This document shows positions 33,995-43,665 of a DNA stretch of 64,000 nucleotides, one piece after another. This DNA comes from Perognathus longimembris pacificus. Taxonomy: Eukaryota > Chordata > Mammalia > Rodentia > Heteromyidae. How positions within the stretch are numbered: the stretch's first letter is position 1; each line of letters begins with the position of its first letter. Both the position numbers and the translations under genes were made by a program. Below the pieces are notes generated by a model. The model did no database searches. It saw only the letters and a list, made by a program, of their open reading frames with translations, and was not told where the DNA came from. The DNA lies in contig NC_063174.1 of the NCBI RefSeq assembly GCF_023159225.1, positions 31,393,983-31,457,982 on the forward strand, written 5' to 3'.

Positions 33995-34469
33995 TGATCA
34001 ATCCCGAGACAGGCCCAATAAACAGCCCGAGGTTAAGGCCCTCTGGGCAGTTCCCATCGTCCCTGAGATGAGGCCAAAGACTGAAATCATCATAGCTGGG
34101 AAAAAGTTCCGAGTCTTAATAGATACCGGAGCGGACCAGACCATATTAAAGGAGGAGTTAGTGCCCCCGTGGTGGGACCTAATCCCCGGCCCACAGACGT
34201 CGGGGGTGGGAGGCACAGCTGAAAGTAAAACAACCAGAGACTGGCTCCCTTGGGATGATATGAATGGTGGCACGGGAGTAGTATGTCCCTTAATAATGAC
34301 CAACTCACCAGATAACCTACTGGGACGAGATATCTTGGGAAAGATCAAGGCTGCGGTCGTTACAGGCCAGGAATTGCCAATCAGCCTTAGTGACTGCCAA
34401 AAGGCGCCTCCCTCTGAGGCCCCAAAGTTGGAGGCCCCCAATTCTACAGGGCCTCACCCCCAATTCTAA
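33954..34469 (+). CDS. ERVK-like protease (pro)
   Basis: Aspartic protease that cleaves Gag and Gag-Pol. It is read in the -1 frame after the slippery site; an ATG at 33960 also falls in this frame. About 170 residues. The active site is LIDTGADQTIL at about residues 54-64, and the second conserved motif LLGRDILG lies near residue 121. The frame is intact to TAA at 34467-34469. The dUTPase domain that many betaretroviruses carry upstream of the protease is absent, because the frame opens only at the gag end. The last 52 nt overlap pol. Confidence 0.92.
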   Translation, partial: RLMGRPPAPSPKGGDQSRDRPNKQPEVKALWAVPIVPEMRPKTEIIIAGKKFRVLIDTGADQTILKEELVPPWWDLIPGPQTSGVGGTAESKTTRDWLPWDDMNGGTGVVCPLIMTNSPDNLLGRDILGKIKAAVVTGQELPISLSDCQKAPPSEAPKLEAPNSTGPHPQF

Positions 34470-36781
34470 GGGCCACTGTTCCCTCTGTTCCTGCCATTCG
34501 ATGGCACCCGGGCGCCCCCATTTGGGTGGAACAGTGGCCTATTCCCTCAAACAAATTAGAAAAGTTAAAGGAAATAGTTTCAGAACAACTGTCCCTTGGG
34601 CATATTAGACCTTCACTGAGCCCTTGGAATAGCCCGGTATTTGTTGTACGAAAAGCCTCAGGTAAATGGAGGATGGTACAGGACCTAAGGAAAATCAATG
34701 AGCGGATAGTCCCCGCAGGCACCCCCTTAAGAGGGTTGCCATGGATCCCCTCTATTCCTCGGGATCTCAATCTTATTATACTTGACATCAAGGACTGTTT
34801 CTTTTCCATTCCTCTCGACCCCCAGGATTGTGAGAAGTTTGCTTTCTCGGTGCCCTCGGTTAACTACCAGGGACCTGATCAGAGATATGAGTGGGTAGTA
34901 TTACCTCAGGGCATGGTTAATAGTCCTGCCTTCTGCCAACATTATGTGTCACAAGTTCTCCAACCCCTTCAGAACCAGTCAGATATTGTCCTTTTTATTT
35001 TCATGGACGATATTATTATTGGATCAGTAGATGCCCAAGTACTAGACTTGGCCTATAGCAAGGCCCAAACACTCCTTCAAAGAGGAGGGCTGCATATAGC
35101 CAGTGACAAGGTTCAGAAAGTATACCCCTTCAAGATCTTGGGGGCAGAGCTTAAACTAGACTCTGTATGCCCACTCAAGCCCCAGTTATCCTTCCAGGCA
35201 ACTTATACTCTGGTGGAGATGCAAAGACTGTTAGGGGAAATTAATTGGCTAAGACCCTGGCTTCAACTGCCTACAGAAGAGCTGATTCCACTCCATGACT
35301 CTTTGAAGGGCAAGGCGCCCGCTGATGTTATTACAATAACTCCATCACTCCAAACAGCCTTCCACAAAATCCAATTGGCCTTAAATAAGGCACAGCTGGC
35401 ACGCTACAAGCCTGAGTGCCCACTTTGCCTTTGGATCCTCCCCGGGTCCGAACTTTCTTCAGCTGCAATTATGCAATCAGGCGAGCCCCTTCAATGGGTG
35501 CACGCATCAGTGGGAGGAGCTCCCAGAGTTTATTCCCAGCTAGACCAGCTAGCTGACTTGGTAATTAAGGGCAGGGATACTTCCCTGAGACATTATGGAA
35601 GAGATCCTGACGTGCTAACTATTCCCTACCGGTTGTCAGATTTTGAATGGGTCAGGAGAAATAATTCACGTGTGTCTAGTGCCCTGGATGGCTTTATGGG
35701 TAAGATAGATTGCCACTATGGCACTTCAAGATGGGTGACCTCATTTTCCAGGCTACAATGGACACCCCCTGTGCTTTTCTCTACCAAGCCTCTTGTCAAG
35801 GCTGCCAATGTCTTTACAGATGGTGGGCGAGCCAGCTCTGCCGTAGTGGTGCGCTCCGCCTCGCCCCCTGCCGGTGGGAAAGATAACACCCATTACTTTG
35901 AAGCCATCACTGGCTCTGCACAGTTTAAAGAGCTGTACGCAGTTGCCTTGGCACTGACCCATGTTAAACAGCCAATGAACTTGTTCTCTGATAGTCTATA
36001 TGTGGTTAATTTGCTACCCAACCTGGTATGTTCATATATCAAGTTGGATGGAAACCCAATCACTCCTCTGATGATCCAAGTCAGGTCTCTGTTAAAAGAG
36101 CGGAGTGAGCCTATTTTTTTTACAGCACCTTCGTGGACACCTGGGGACCTGGCACAAGGTAATCATATGGCTGACCAGCTGGCCACTAATGGAACCATCA
36201 TAGCTCTGGCCATTGTACAACCTCAAAACCTCCAAATGGCCAAAGGGCTTCATGAGCATACTCACTTAAATTGGAGAGGGTTACATCAGAGATTTCCTTC
36301 AATTCCTATAAAAGACTTAAAAAAGATTATAAGGACTTGCAAATCATGTATGCCTTTCGTGCAAGTCCCTCCCCTGCAATCTCCAGGTGTGAATCCAAGA
36401 GGATTAAGACCCAACTTAATTTGGCAGACTGATGTGACCCATTACGCCCCCTTTGGAAGGCTAAAATATATATTTATGTCTATTGACACATGCTCTGGCG
36501 CGTGTTGGGCCTCTCTGCATACCGGGGAAAGAGCACGGCATGCTGAAAGCCACTTCTTACAATGTTTTGCTATCCTAGGATTGCCTTTACAGGTTAAAAC
36601 AGATAATGGACCTTGTTTCACCAGTAAGCCTCTACAGGCATTTTTCCAAATGTGGAATATTAAACATACCACTGGAATACCTTATAACCCAAAGGGTCAA
36701 GCCATAATTGAGAGGCATAATAAGACCCTGAAGGATCAATTATTAAAACAAAAGGGGGGGGAAGCCTCCAGGACCAGCTGA
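34418..36781 (+). CDS. ERVK-like pol (RT, RNase H, most of integrase)
   Basis: Reverse transcriptase, RNase H and integrase, copying and inserting the genome. It is open for about 787 codons in the -1 frame to pro; a start by frameshift is assumed and no ATG is needed. RT shows LDIKDCFFSIPL and the catalytic box FMDDIII (usual form YxDD). RNase H keeps its acidic residues in VFTDGGR, QFKELYA, FSDSLYV and GNHMADQL. Integrase has the H-x3-H (HEHTHLNW) and C-x2-C (CKSC) zinc site. Its core residues lie in WQTDVTH, VKTDNGP and GQAIIERHNKT. The frame ends at TGA 36779-36781, shortly after a run of eight G at 36754-36761. The integrase C-terminal domain is found in another frame. Confidence 0.92.
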   Translation, partial: GPKVGGPQFYRASPPILRATVPSVPAIRWHPGAPIWVEQWPIPSNKLEKLKEIVSEQLSLGHIRPSLSPWNSPVFVVRKASGKWRMVQDLRKINERIVPAGTPLRGLPWIPSIPRDLNLIILDIKDCFFSIPLDPQDCEKFAFSVPSVNYQGPDQRYEWVVLPQGMVNSPAFCQHYVSQVLQPLQNQSDIVLFIFMDDIIIGSVDAQVLDLAYSKAQTLLQRGGLHIASDKVQKVYPFKILGAELKLDSVCPLKPQLSFQATYTLVEMQRLLGEINWLRPWLQLPTEELIPLHDSLKGKAPADVITITPSLQTAFHKIQLALNKAQLARYKPECPLCLWILPGSELSSAAIMQSGEPLQWVHASVGGAPRVYSQLDQLADLVIKGRDTSLRHYGRDPDVLTIPYRLSDFEWVRRNNSRVSSALDGFMGKIDCHYGTSRWVTSFSRLQWTPPVLFSTKPLVKAANVFTDGGRASSAVVVRSASPPAGGKDNTHYFEAITGSAQFKELYAVALALTHVKQPMNLFSDSLYVVNLLPNLVCSYIKLDGNPITPLMIQVRSLLKERSEPIFFTAPSWTPGDLAQGNHMADQLATNGTIIALAIVQPQNLQMAKGLHEHTHLNWRGLHQRFPSIPIKDLKKIIRTCKSCMPFVQVPPLQSPGVNPRGLRPNLIWQTDVTHYAPFGRLKYIFMSIDTCSGACWASLHTGERARHAESHFLQCFAILGLPLQVKTDNGPCFTSKPLQAFFQMWNIKHTTGIPYNPKGQAIIERHNKTLKDQLLKQKGGEASRTS
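34421..34455 (+). promoter_or_regulatory. Candidate pro-pol -1 frameshift signal
   Basis: C_CCA_AAG (34421-34427) is in pro phase. The pol frame has a TGA at 34415-34417, so any shift must occur within 34418-34469. A 7-bp hairpin, GAGGCCC (34431-34437) with GGGCCTC (34449-34455), begins 3 nt after the heptamer. CCCAAAG is not a standard strong site, so this is a candidate only. Confidence 0.5.
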
Positions 36782-37035
36782 GGACAGCGATGTTTACATT
36801 GAATATTTTAAATTTCTCTAAGGACCAACCTCTGTCGGCTTTCCAGAGACACTGGTCAAGCCAAACACCCTACTTAAAAGTGGAGGCCCGGTGGAAGGAT
36901 GCTCTGACAGGGGTGTGGCGTGGACCCGACCCAATTATCAGTGCAGGAAGGGGCTTCGCGTGTGTTTTCCCTGCTGGGGAACTGAATCCAATCTGGATAC
37001 CAGCTAGAGATGTAAAATATTGTCCAACAGAATGA
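36762..37035 (+). pseudogene. ERVK-like integrase C-terminal domain, out of frame
   Basis: Open in a different frame from just after the G8 run to the stop at 37033-37035. Content such as YLKVEARWKDALTGVWRGP and WIPARDVKY fits the DNA-binding C-terminal domain of class II integrases. The frame change at the G run separates it from pol. Whether this is real or a homopolymer read error cannot be told here. Confidence 0.85.
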
Positions 37036-38081
37036 CCACCCAAGGGCACCTGCCCTTGAGGGATTTCTCCCCTTGTTTCCTCTCAGGAAAGCAAAGACGG
37101 AGGTGGAATTTTCTAAGGAGAAACGGGAAAGCCTGCCTGCACCAGCGATGGACCTGGACCCAGTGTCGGCCCTGTTTCTTCCCTGGACCCTGCCTGACGC
37201 CCTTTGGAGTAACGTTTGCTGTGGCAGCGTGGCCCACAGCCTTGCACAAGGACCAAAGGGAAATTTTGCACGGTTGTCCCTCCCTTTCGCTCCCCCCTTT
37301 GCTGCTTATCTCGGGGGTCCCCATTGGAGGGAAATAGGAGCTAAAGGACTTGGACACTTTAATGTTTTATGATAAATGTTTATAATAAGTAAGGTATTGG
37401 CACCTTGCTGCAATGTTTACTATGAAGTGTTTACTAACCTCAGTTGTTAAGTTACCAGCATCCTGGCTGCCACATCACCAGGACCTGAACCTGCCCCTCT
37501 ACCTCACCATCGAGGGAAGGAAGAGCCATCTGTGCTAACTTGAGCGACACCAGACTGGACCAGAATTCCGGTTTTCCGTGGACTGACCCCGATAAGAGAC
37601 CCTCCATTGCCTTGTGCCTTGTTGTAATTACTCATGTGTTACAATTGCTCATGTGTTACAGTTGCTCATGTTTGCATTTGCCTTGTATTATGATTGCTTA
37701 TGCTCATGTCTGCTTTATGCTCCCATTTACCTTATGTTTACATTGGGTCTCTTGTTGTAAGCGATGGGCCAGAGCTGTCTAGGTACCAAGTGGCCTTTGG
37801 CCTTTTAGCCATATAAGAACCTCAAGAGGCTCGTCACTCGAACCCTAGGACCTGCTGCTCAGTAAGGTCCGCCGGCATGGGAAAAAATTATGAGCCTCTC
37901 TTTCGAGTGCCAATCTCACTCTCCCCAAGGCCTCTCATCGGGCCCGCCAGCCCGGCAGGAAGGTCAGCCTGAAGAGCTAGGGCGTTAGCCCAAGACGGGT
38001 AAGACTCCCCTTGGGGGGGGAAACCTAAGACATGGCGCGCTCTCGAGTAGGGCGCCTCCTGCTGTTCGAAAAAAAATATAT
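37036..38081 (+). other. Non-coding 3' region of ERVK-like provirus
   Basis: About 1 kb in the place of env. Open frames are at most 105 codons, with no signal peptide, furin site or membrane anchor pattern. It contains about three 17-bp tandem units (ttacaattgctcatgtg type, 37622-37671) and a C/G-rich stretch at 37888-38070. A cis-acting RNA role is possible but unproven. Confidence 0.7.
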
Positions 38082-38093
38082 AAAAGAGGCAGA
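38082..38093 (+). other. ERVK-like polypurine tract (imperfect)
   Basis: AAAAGAGGCAGA directly abuts the 3' LTR; one C interrupts the purines. A TATATAAA lies immediately upstream at 38077. Confidence 0.6.
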
Positions 38094-38604
38094 TGTTGGG
38101 GTCCATCTCCCCCCCTGGATGGAAGGGGCTTGATGCACCTCCCCCAGCTGGGGAATGCGGCCCTTCCACCCTCTCTACATTGGAATCCGGAGAAACCGGT
38201 TGGGCAAATAGCCCCCCGACTCAGCCGGCAGCCAGCCCGGCGCCTACCAGCCCCGCCCTGGTTCGGCGAGCTCAGAGTGACGCAGCCCCTTGGAGGTCAG
38301 GTGACAGCTCTCAGCCTATCGGAATCCTGGCCAACCCCCTTCCTTCGGGATCATCTCCCCCTGTCCTTCTTTCAATAAAGAGATTTCGCTCTAAGAGGCG
38401 GTCCCCGTAGCATCAGTTCGCCAGCACCCAGGGAAAGGGGGCGAACCATAACTACGGTAGGTCGCGTGCCCGCCGGGCCGGAGTAACCCCTACGTCCCAC
38501 CCTAACATACCTGCAGGCCGAGGGTTAGAGGAGAGGGCGATACGGAGGGTAAAAGGAGAGAAAGAAATAAGCATCTGAGCCGGGGCAGAGAAAAAACCCC
38601 AACA
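38094..38604 (+). repeat. ERVK-like 3' LTR
   Basis: 511 bp, the same length as the 5' LTR. Hand comparison finds five substitutions: in the early C run, at 'tccggagaa', at 'ccccccgact', at 'tttcgctcta', and at 'ccgccgggcc'. There are no indels. Confidence 0.96.
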
Positions 38605-41600
38605 CTTTACCATGAAGATTTAAACTTTCTAAACAGACCCATATCCTGCATTGAAATAGAAACTGCAATAAGAAATCTCCCATCCAAGGAAAGCCCACAT
38701 CCAGATGCATTCACAACAGACTTCTACAGAGCCTTCAAAAGAGAACTCACATCAATATTTCTCAAATTCTTCATTGAAATTGAAAGAGAAAGTTCACTGC
38801 CAAACACAGTCTATGGTGCCAGTATAACCCTTATCCCAAATCCAGGCAGGGACTCATCAAGAAAGAGAACTATAGGCCGATTTCCCTGATGAAGATTGAT
38901 GCCAAAATTCTCAACAAAATTCTGCATAATCAATTTCAACAGGTCATCAAAAAAAAAAAATCATACACTATGACCAAACCGGATTCATTTCCGGTATGCA
39001 GTTGGTTCAGTGTATGCAAATCAATGCAAGGTCAAGAATCACATGATTATTTCACAAGATGCAGAAAAAGCATATGATAAAATCCAGCACCCATTTATGA
39101 TAAAAGCTTTGGAGAAAATAGTATTCCAGGGAACATTCCTGACTATAATTAAGGCTGTCTGTGTCAAACCCACAGTGAACAGTACTCTTAATGGGGAGAA
39201 GCTGAAGCCATTTCCTCTAAAATCAGGAGCAAGACAAGGTTGTCCACTCTCCCCTCTCCTCTTCAAAATATTATTAGAACTCCTAGCCAGAGCAATAAGG
39301 CAACAGGAAAACATAAAGGGCAACCAAATACAAAAAGATGAAATCAAACTCTATCTCTTAGAAGATGACATGATCCTGTATCTAAAGATCCCTGTAGACT
39401 CTACTCACATGCTATTTGAGCTGATCCAAAACGTTGGCAAAGTAGCAGGATATAAAATAAACTCTCAAAAATCAATGGTTTTTCTATATGCCAACGACTG
39501 GAAGACTGAGGCTGAAAACAGGAAAAGAATTCCTTTTGTAATAGCCTCAAACCCCCAAAAAATACATAGGAATAACCTTAACCAAAGAAGTAAAAGATGT
39601 TTATGATGAGAACTTTAAAAACATGAAAAATGAAATTAAGGCAGAACTAAAGAAATGGAAAAACCTTCTAGGCTCCTGGATTGGGAGGATTAATATTGTC
39701 AAAATGACAATATAACCAAAGGCTATCTACAAATTCAGTGTAAAACCCATCAATATCCCAACACCATTTTTTAATGAAATAGAGGAAGCAATCCAGAAAT
39801 TCATATGGAACAATAAAAGATCCTGAATAGCAAAATCAATCCTAAGTAGAAAGAACAGTGCTGGAGGAATTACAATACCAAACTTCAAGTTGTATTACAA
39901 AGCCATAGTAATAAAAACAGCTTGGTATTGGCACAAGAACAGGCCTGAAGACCAACGGAACAGAACTGAAGACCCAGAAATGAACCCACAGAACTATCCC
40001 TACTTAATCTTGATAAAGGAGCTAAAAAAAATAGCATGGAAGAAAGATAGCCTCTTTAACAAATGGTGCTGGCAAAACTGGTTCAACACCTGCAACAAAT
40101 TAAAACTATATCCTTATATATCACCCTGCACCAAAATCAATTCCAAATGGATCAAATACCTTGAAATAAAAACAGATACCCTGAAAACACTACAAGAAGG
40201 AGTAAGACAAACACTTGGGCTCCTTGGCACAGGATGAAACTTCCTTAACAAAGACCCAGAAATGCAACAAATCAAAGAAAGGTTGGACAAATGGAACTGC
40301 ATTGAACTGCAGATTTTCTGCAGAGCAAAGGACATAGCATGCAAGATAAACAGAAAGCCCACAGATTGGGAGAAGATCTTTACCAGCCATACAACAGACA
40401 AAGCCCTCATATCTAAAATATATGCAGAACTAAAAAAATTAAATTCTCCCAAAACAAAACTTCAAAGAACCAACAGTTCCCTCAACAAGTGTGCTTAACA
40501 CTTGAAAAGAGACTTCTCTGTTGAGGAAATGAGAATGGCCAAGAGACATATGAAAAAGTGCTCCACATCACTGGCCGTAAAGAAATGCAAATCAAAACAA
40601 CATTGAGATTCCACCTCACCCCAGTAAGAATGTCCATTATCAGGAAAACTAACAATGTTGGAGTGGGTGTGGCCAAAAGGGAATACTACTTCATTGTTGG
40701 TTGGAATGTAAACTTGCTCAGCCACTCTGGAAAGCAGTATAGAGGTTCCTCAGAAGGCTAAACATAGAGCTCCCCTTTGACCCAGTAGCCCCACTTTTGG
40801 CATCTGCCCAAAAGACCACAAACAAGAACACACTAAAGCCACCAGCACAACAATGTTCATCGCAGCACAATTTTTCATTTCTAAAATATGGAGCCAACCC
40901 AGATGCCCCTCAGTAGACGAATGGATCAGGAAAATGTGGTACATATACATAATAGAATTTTATGCCTCTATCAGGAAGAAAGACCCACTTGTAAGGAAAT
41001 GGAAGGATTTGGAAAAAATTACACCAAGTGAAGTGAGCCAGACCCAAAGAAACATGTACTCTATGGTTTCCTTCCTAGGGAATAATTAGCACAGGTTTAG
41101 GCTAGTCACAGCAAAGAATCACAAAAGCCCAATACCTATGATGTTATGAACACATAAGATGATGCTAAGTGAAATGAACACCATGTTATGGAAAAGAGTG
41201 TTATCTCACTGTTGTAATTACTTTCAAAATGTCATGTGAAATCCTGGCTTCTTTTGTTGATGATCCTCTTGTATCCCCTTCCTATGGTTGTCCCCGTGCT
41301 ATCAGTGATCTCATCTGAGTACCCTGGATACTGTGTATACTGGTATTAGAACAAGGGAAGTGAAAAGGAATTTCAAAATTGTGAGACAATGGATAAAAAG
41401 ACTAATGACTTCAAAAGCAATACTTGCAAAATCATTTGGTGTAAACCAACTGAACAGCTCATGGGAGGAGAGTGAAAGGGGTGGGGGGCAGGGGGAATGA
41501 GGGAGGAAGTAACAAATAGAACAGAAATGTATCCATAGCCTTACGTATGAAGCTGTAACCCCTCTGTACATCACTTTGACAATAAATAAGTAAGTATTTT

Positions 41601-41607
41601 TAAAAAG
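38605..41607 (+). mobile_element. LINE-1 (L1-B), part 3: rest of ORF2, 3' UTR, tail
   Basis: Begins with the right CTTTAC copy and continues ORF2 from the point reached at 31864. It is followed by a 3' UTR of about 500 bp (41090-41590) and an A/AAG-rich tail. The three L1-B parts add up to about 7.5 kb, the length of L1-A, so nothing large was lost at either provirus insertion. A duplication of the AAGAAGAAAGAA type may flank the whole L1 (about 21936 and 41605), but the purine-rich context makes it uncertain. Confidence 0.95.
38611..41089 (+). pseudogene. L1-B ORF2, 3' part
   Basis: Reverse-transcriptase region through the C terminus in several frames. SGARQGCPLSPLLFKI is present. The catalytic box reads LEDDMILYL where L1-A has FADDMILYL, so it is mutated at two positions. 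The C-terminal region keeps [21 protein letters not shown] and ends MVSFLGNN at 41089. Stops near 39604, 39713 and 39824 and several frame changes make it dead. Confidence 0.93.
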
Positions 41608-41867
41608 AAGAAGAAAGAAGAGGCCCTGGAAGATGTTTTGACTTTAGGAGGCTGAGTTTTCTTCAGTCAAATGGTATCTTCAAAGAGAGATGACAGTTGT
41701 GGTCCAAGAAAATGAGGGTGTCCCTTGTTCTCCAGGGTGGATCTGGGTGGTCCCTCAGAGCAATCTCCTCCTCCACACACAGCTGACTCTGATCAGGTGA
41801 GCAAGAAGTCTGGTAATAGAGCATGAACTTGGGGCAGTTTCAGGCATAACTGTTTTCCTATGCCTGG
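41608..41867. other. No gene recognised
   Basis: Unrecognised flank of L1-B. Confidence 0.45.
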
Positions 41868-41935
41868 AACAGTGCCTAGAATACTGTTTGGGTTCTAGAA
41901 ACATTGTGGAAGAAATGATTGTCATGCATGTTTGT
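41868..41935 (+). mobile_element. MIR/L2-type 3' end
   Basis: 'cctggaacagtgcctagaat' followed by 'gttctagaaacattgtggaa' fits the shared CORE/3' end of MIR or L2 (cagtgcctggcacatagtagg type). Confidence 0.6.
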
Positions 41936-41941
41936 AGATTC

Positions 41942-42203
41942 TTGTGTGTGTGTGCGTGCGTGTGTGTGTATGTAAGCCACTAGTGCAGCTTGAACTCAAG
42001 GCATGGATGCCATCTCTTAGTTGTTTCCTTTAAGGCTGGTGCTTTAGCACTTGAGCCACATTGGCACTTCTGGCCTTCTGGTGGTTAGTTGGAGATGAGT
42101 CTTACAGACTTTCCTGCCCAGGATGGTTTCAAACTGTGTCCCTCAGATCCCAGGCTCCTGAGTAGCTAGGATTAAAGGTGTGTATTACTGGTACCTGGCT
42201 TCA
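41942..42203 (-). mobile_element. (TG)n plus B1-ID composite SINE
   Basis: The TG run at 41944-41970 leads into a reverse SINE with 'gagccacattggcacttctg', 'ggtggttagttggagatgag' and 'gagtagctaggattaaaggt', ending 'tggtacctggc'. Confidence 0.87.
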
Positions 42204-43099
42204 GAGCCATAGATTATGATGTATTTTGTAATGTGCGTTCCTATTCTTTTTAGTCAGAACTGAGTCTTGTCAAACTCATAAGGAAATGTAGAAAGAAGCC
42301 AAAATTCCTTAGGAAACAATGCTTATAAAATCTTTTCATAAATATCTGTTATGTAATAAATGTTACAACTATATATTCTTCTATTTTCTTATTAGTACAA
42401 TGAATAAACAAATGCTGTCAATAGAAATATAGTTAAATATAACTATGCGTTACACAAAATTTATAATTTGTAGTCTGAGTTATGGCAGTTGGTGTAATTT
42501 TGTAGATCTAGATTCATTTGAAAAAATCACTACACAATTTCATTTTATTCATCTTAGTCATACTCTTGTCTTACATAGCTAAAAGTCTTGATGGATAGAA
42601 AAAAACATCATACATATCCCAGTAGAAGTGCAGAGCACATCTCAATTTTAATAAAAGTAATTTGAATAAGTAAGAATCACATCTGTATTAAGTGCTTCTT
42701 TGTTCCAGATGTGTGAACTGTTTTGGTGTAGCTAACATCGTGATGTTAGGCCTCCTAACTTCAAAGCCTAAACCTGTGTCTACACTCCCTTCTAGGCCTG
42801 GCTAGTCCTGAGGACTCCTGTTCTTCACTGAATCCAGTGACAGCCACCATGGGGGCATAACAAGAGCCTTCCTAGCCCAATGACTTTATTAGTTCACATT
42901 TGGTAAGTTAATTTAGATCATTCTTTGAAACTGATTGTGTTTTCCCAATATCAGCCAAAGAAGAAACTATGGATGATCATGGAGTTAGTAGATACCAGAG
43001 GATCTGCTATGTTGTACTTTTAGATATTTTTTCTCCTTTATCATGTCCTGTCTTGGCTCTTCCATCACTGATATGACAAAAAAAATCACATACTTTGAA
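42204..43099. other. No gene recognised; weak MIR-like segment
   Basis: Mostly AT-rich unrecognised DNA. A segment at 42680-42770 (tattaagtgcttctttgttc, then cagatgtgtgaactg) resembles MIR at low identity. Confidence 0.4.
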
Positions 43100-43325
43100 G
43101 CCAGGTGCCAGTGGTTCACATCTGTAACCCTTGCTACTCAGGAGGATGAGATCTGAGGATTGTGGTACAAAGCCAGCCCCAGCAGGAAAGATTTGTGACT
43201 TTTCATCTCCAATTAACCACCAAAAGATCTGGAAGTGGATCTGTGACTCAAGTGGTAGAGTACTAGCCATTAGCACCAAAGCTCAGGGACAGTGCCCAGG
43301 CTTTGAGTTCAAGCCTCAGGATTGG
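43100..43325 (+). mobile_element. B1-ID composite SINE
   Basis: From 'gccaggtgccagtggttcac' to 'gagttcaagcctcaggattg', continuing straight into a CA repeat. Confidence 0.9.
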
Positions 43326-43365
<40 letters not shown>

Positions 43366-43375
43366 GACACACAGA

Positions 43376-43406
<31 letters not shown>
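43326..43406 (+). repeat. (CA)n microsatellite
   Basis: About 80 bp of CA with a few AA and GA interruptions, grown from the SINE tail. Confidence 0.96.
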
Positions 43407-43407
<1 letters not shown>

Positions 43408-43589
43408 AACTTCCTGCTTTTGTGACCTCTTCTGGTATTTCCCAGGTCTACAGAGGCACTTCCCTATGCTTTGGGCTTGTTTTCTTTATTATAAATGTTA
43501 GAATGGGCATTTGTATATATATATATCCATTCCAGATGATTCTAACAGGAGATCATCTGTAGAGTGTAGGCTTCCGAGGGGGTTGATTT

Positions 43590-43665
43590 TGCTTTTTCAG
43601 TCCCTGATTTCCCAGCACTTTGCATAGTAGCTTGCACACTTGATGGTTGTGTGAATAAATGCAAG
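43590..43665 (+). mobile_element. L2/MIR-type 3' end
   Basis: 'cccagcactttgcatagtag' through 'gtgaataaatgcaag' fits the L2/MIR terminal consensus. Confidence 0.6.

Larger units (their letters stand above)
31865..38604 (+). mobile_element. Class II (beta-type, ERVK-like) endogenous retrovirus, env-less
   Basis: A 6.74-kb provirus with two 511-bp LTRs and a perfect 6-bp duplication CTTTAC (31859-31864 and 38605-38610). Order: LTR, tRNA-Lys1,2-type primer site, splice donor, gag, pro, pol, about 1 kb non-coding, short purine-rich tract, LTR. Gag, pro and pol occupy three frames, each -1 to the one before. No dUTPase and no env are present. The LTRs differ at about five positions, so the insertion is recent. 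It lies in ORF2 of L1-B. Breaks: two TGA codons in gag and one frame break near the integrase C terminus. It recalls other env-less rodent class II elements in layout, but I cannot name the family. Confidence 0.95.

Noticed and set aside
37004..37372. Possible env remnant in overlapping 99-117-codon frames
   Set aside because: No signal peptide, cleavage site or transmembrane pattern, and frames lie on both strands.
43131..43562. 143-codon plus frame with Thr-His repeats
   Set aside because: SINE sequence plus a (CA)n microsatellite.
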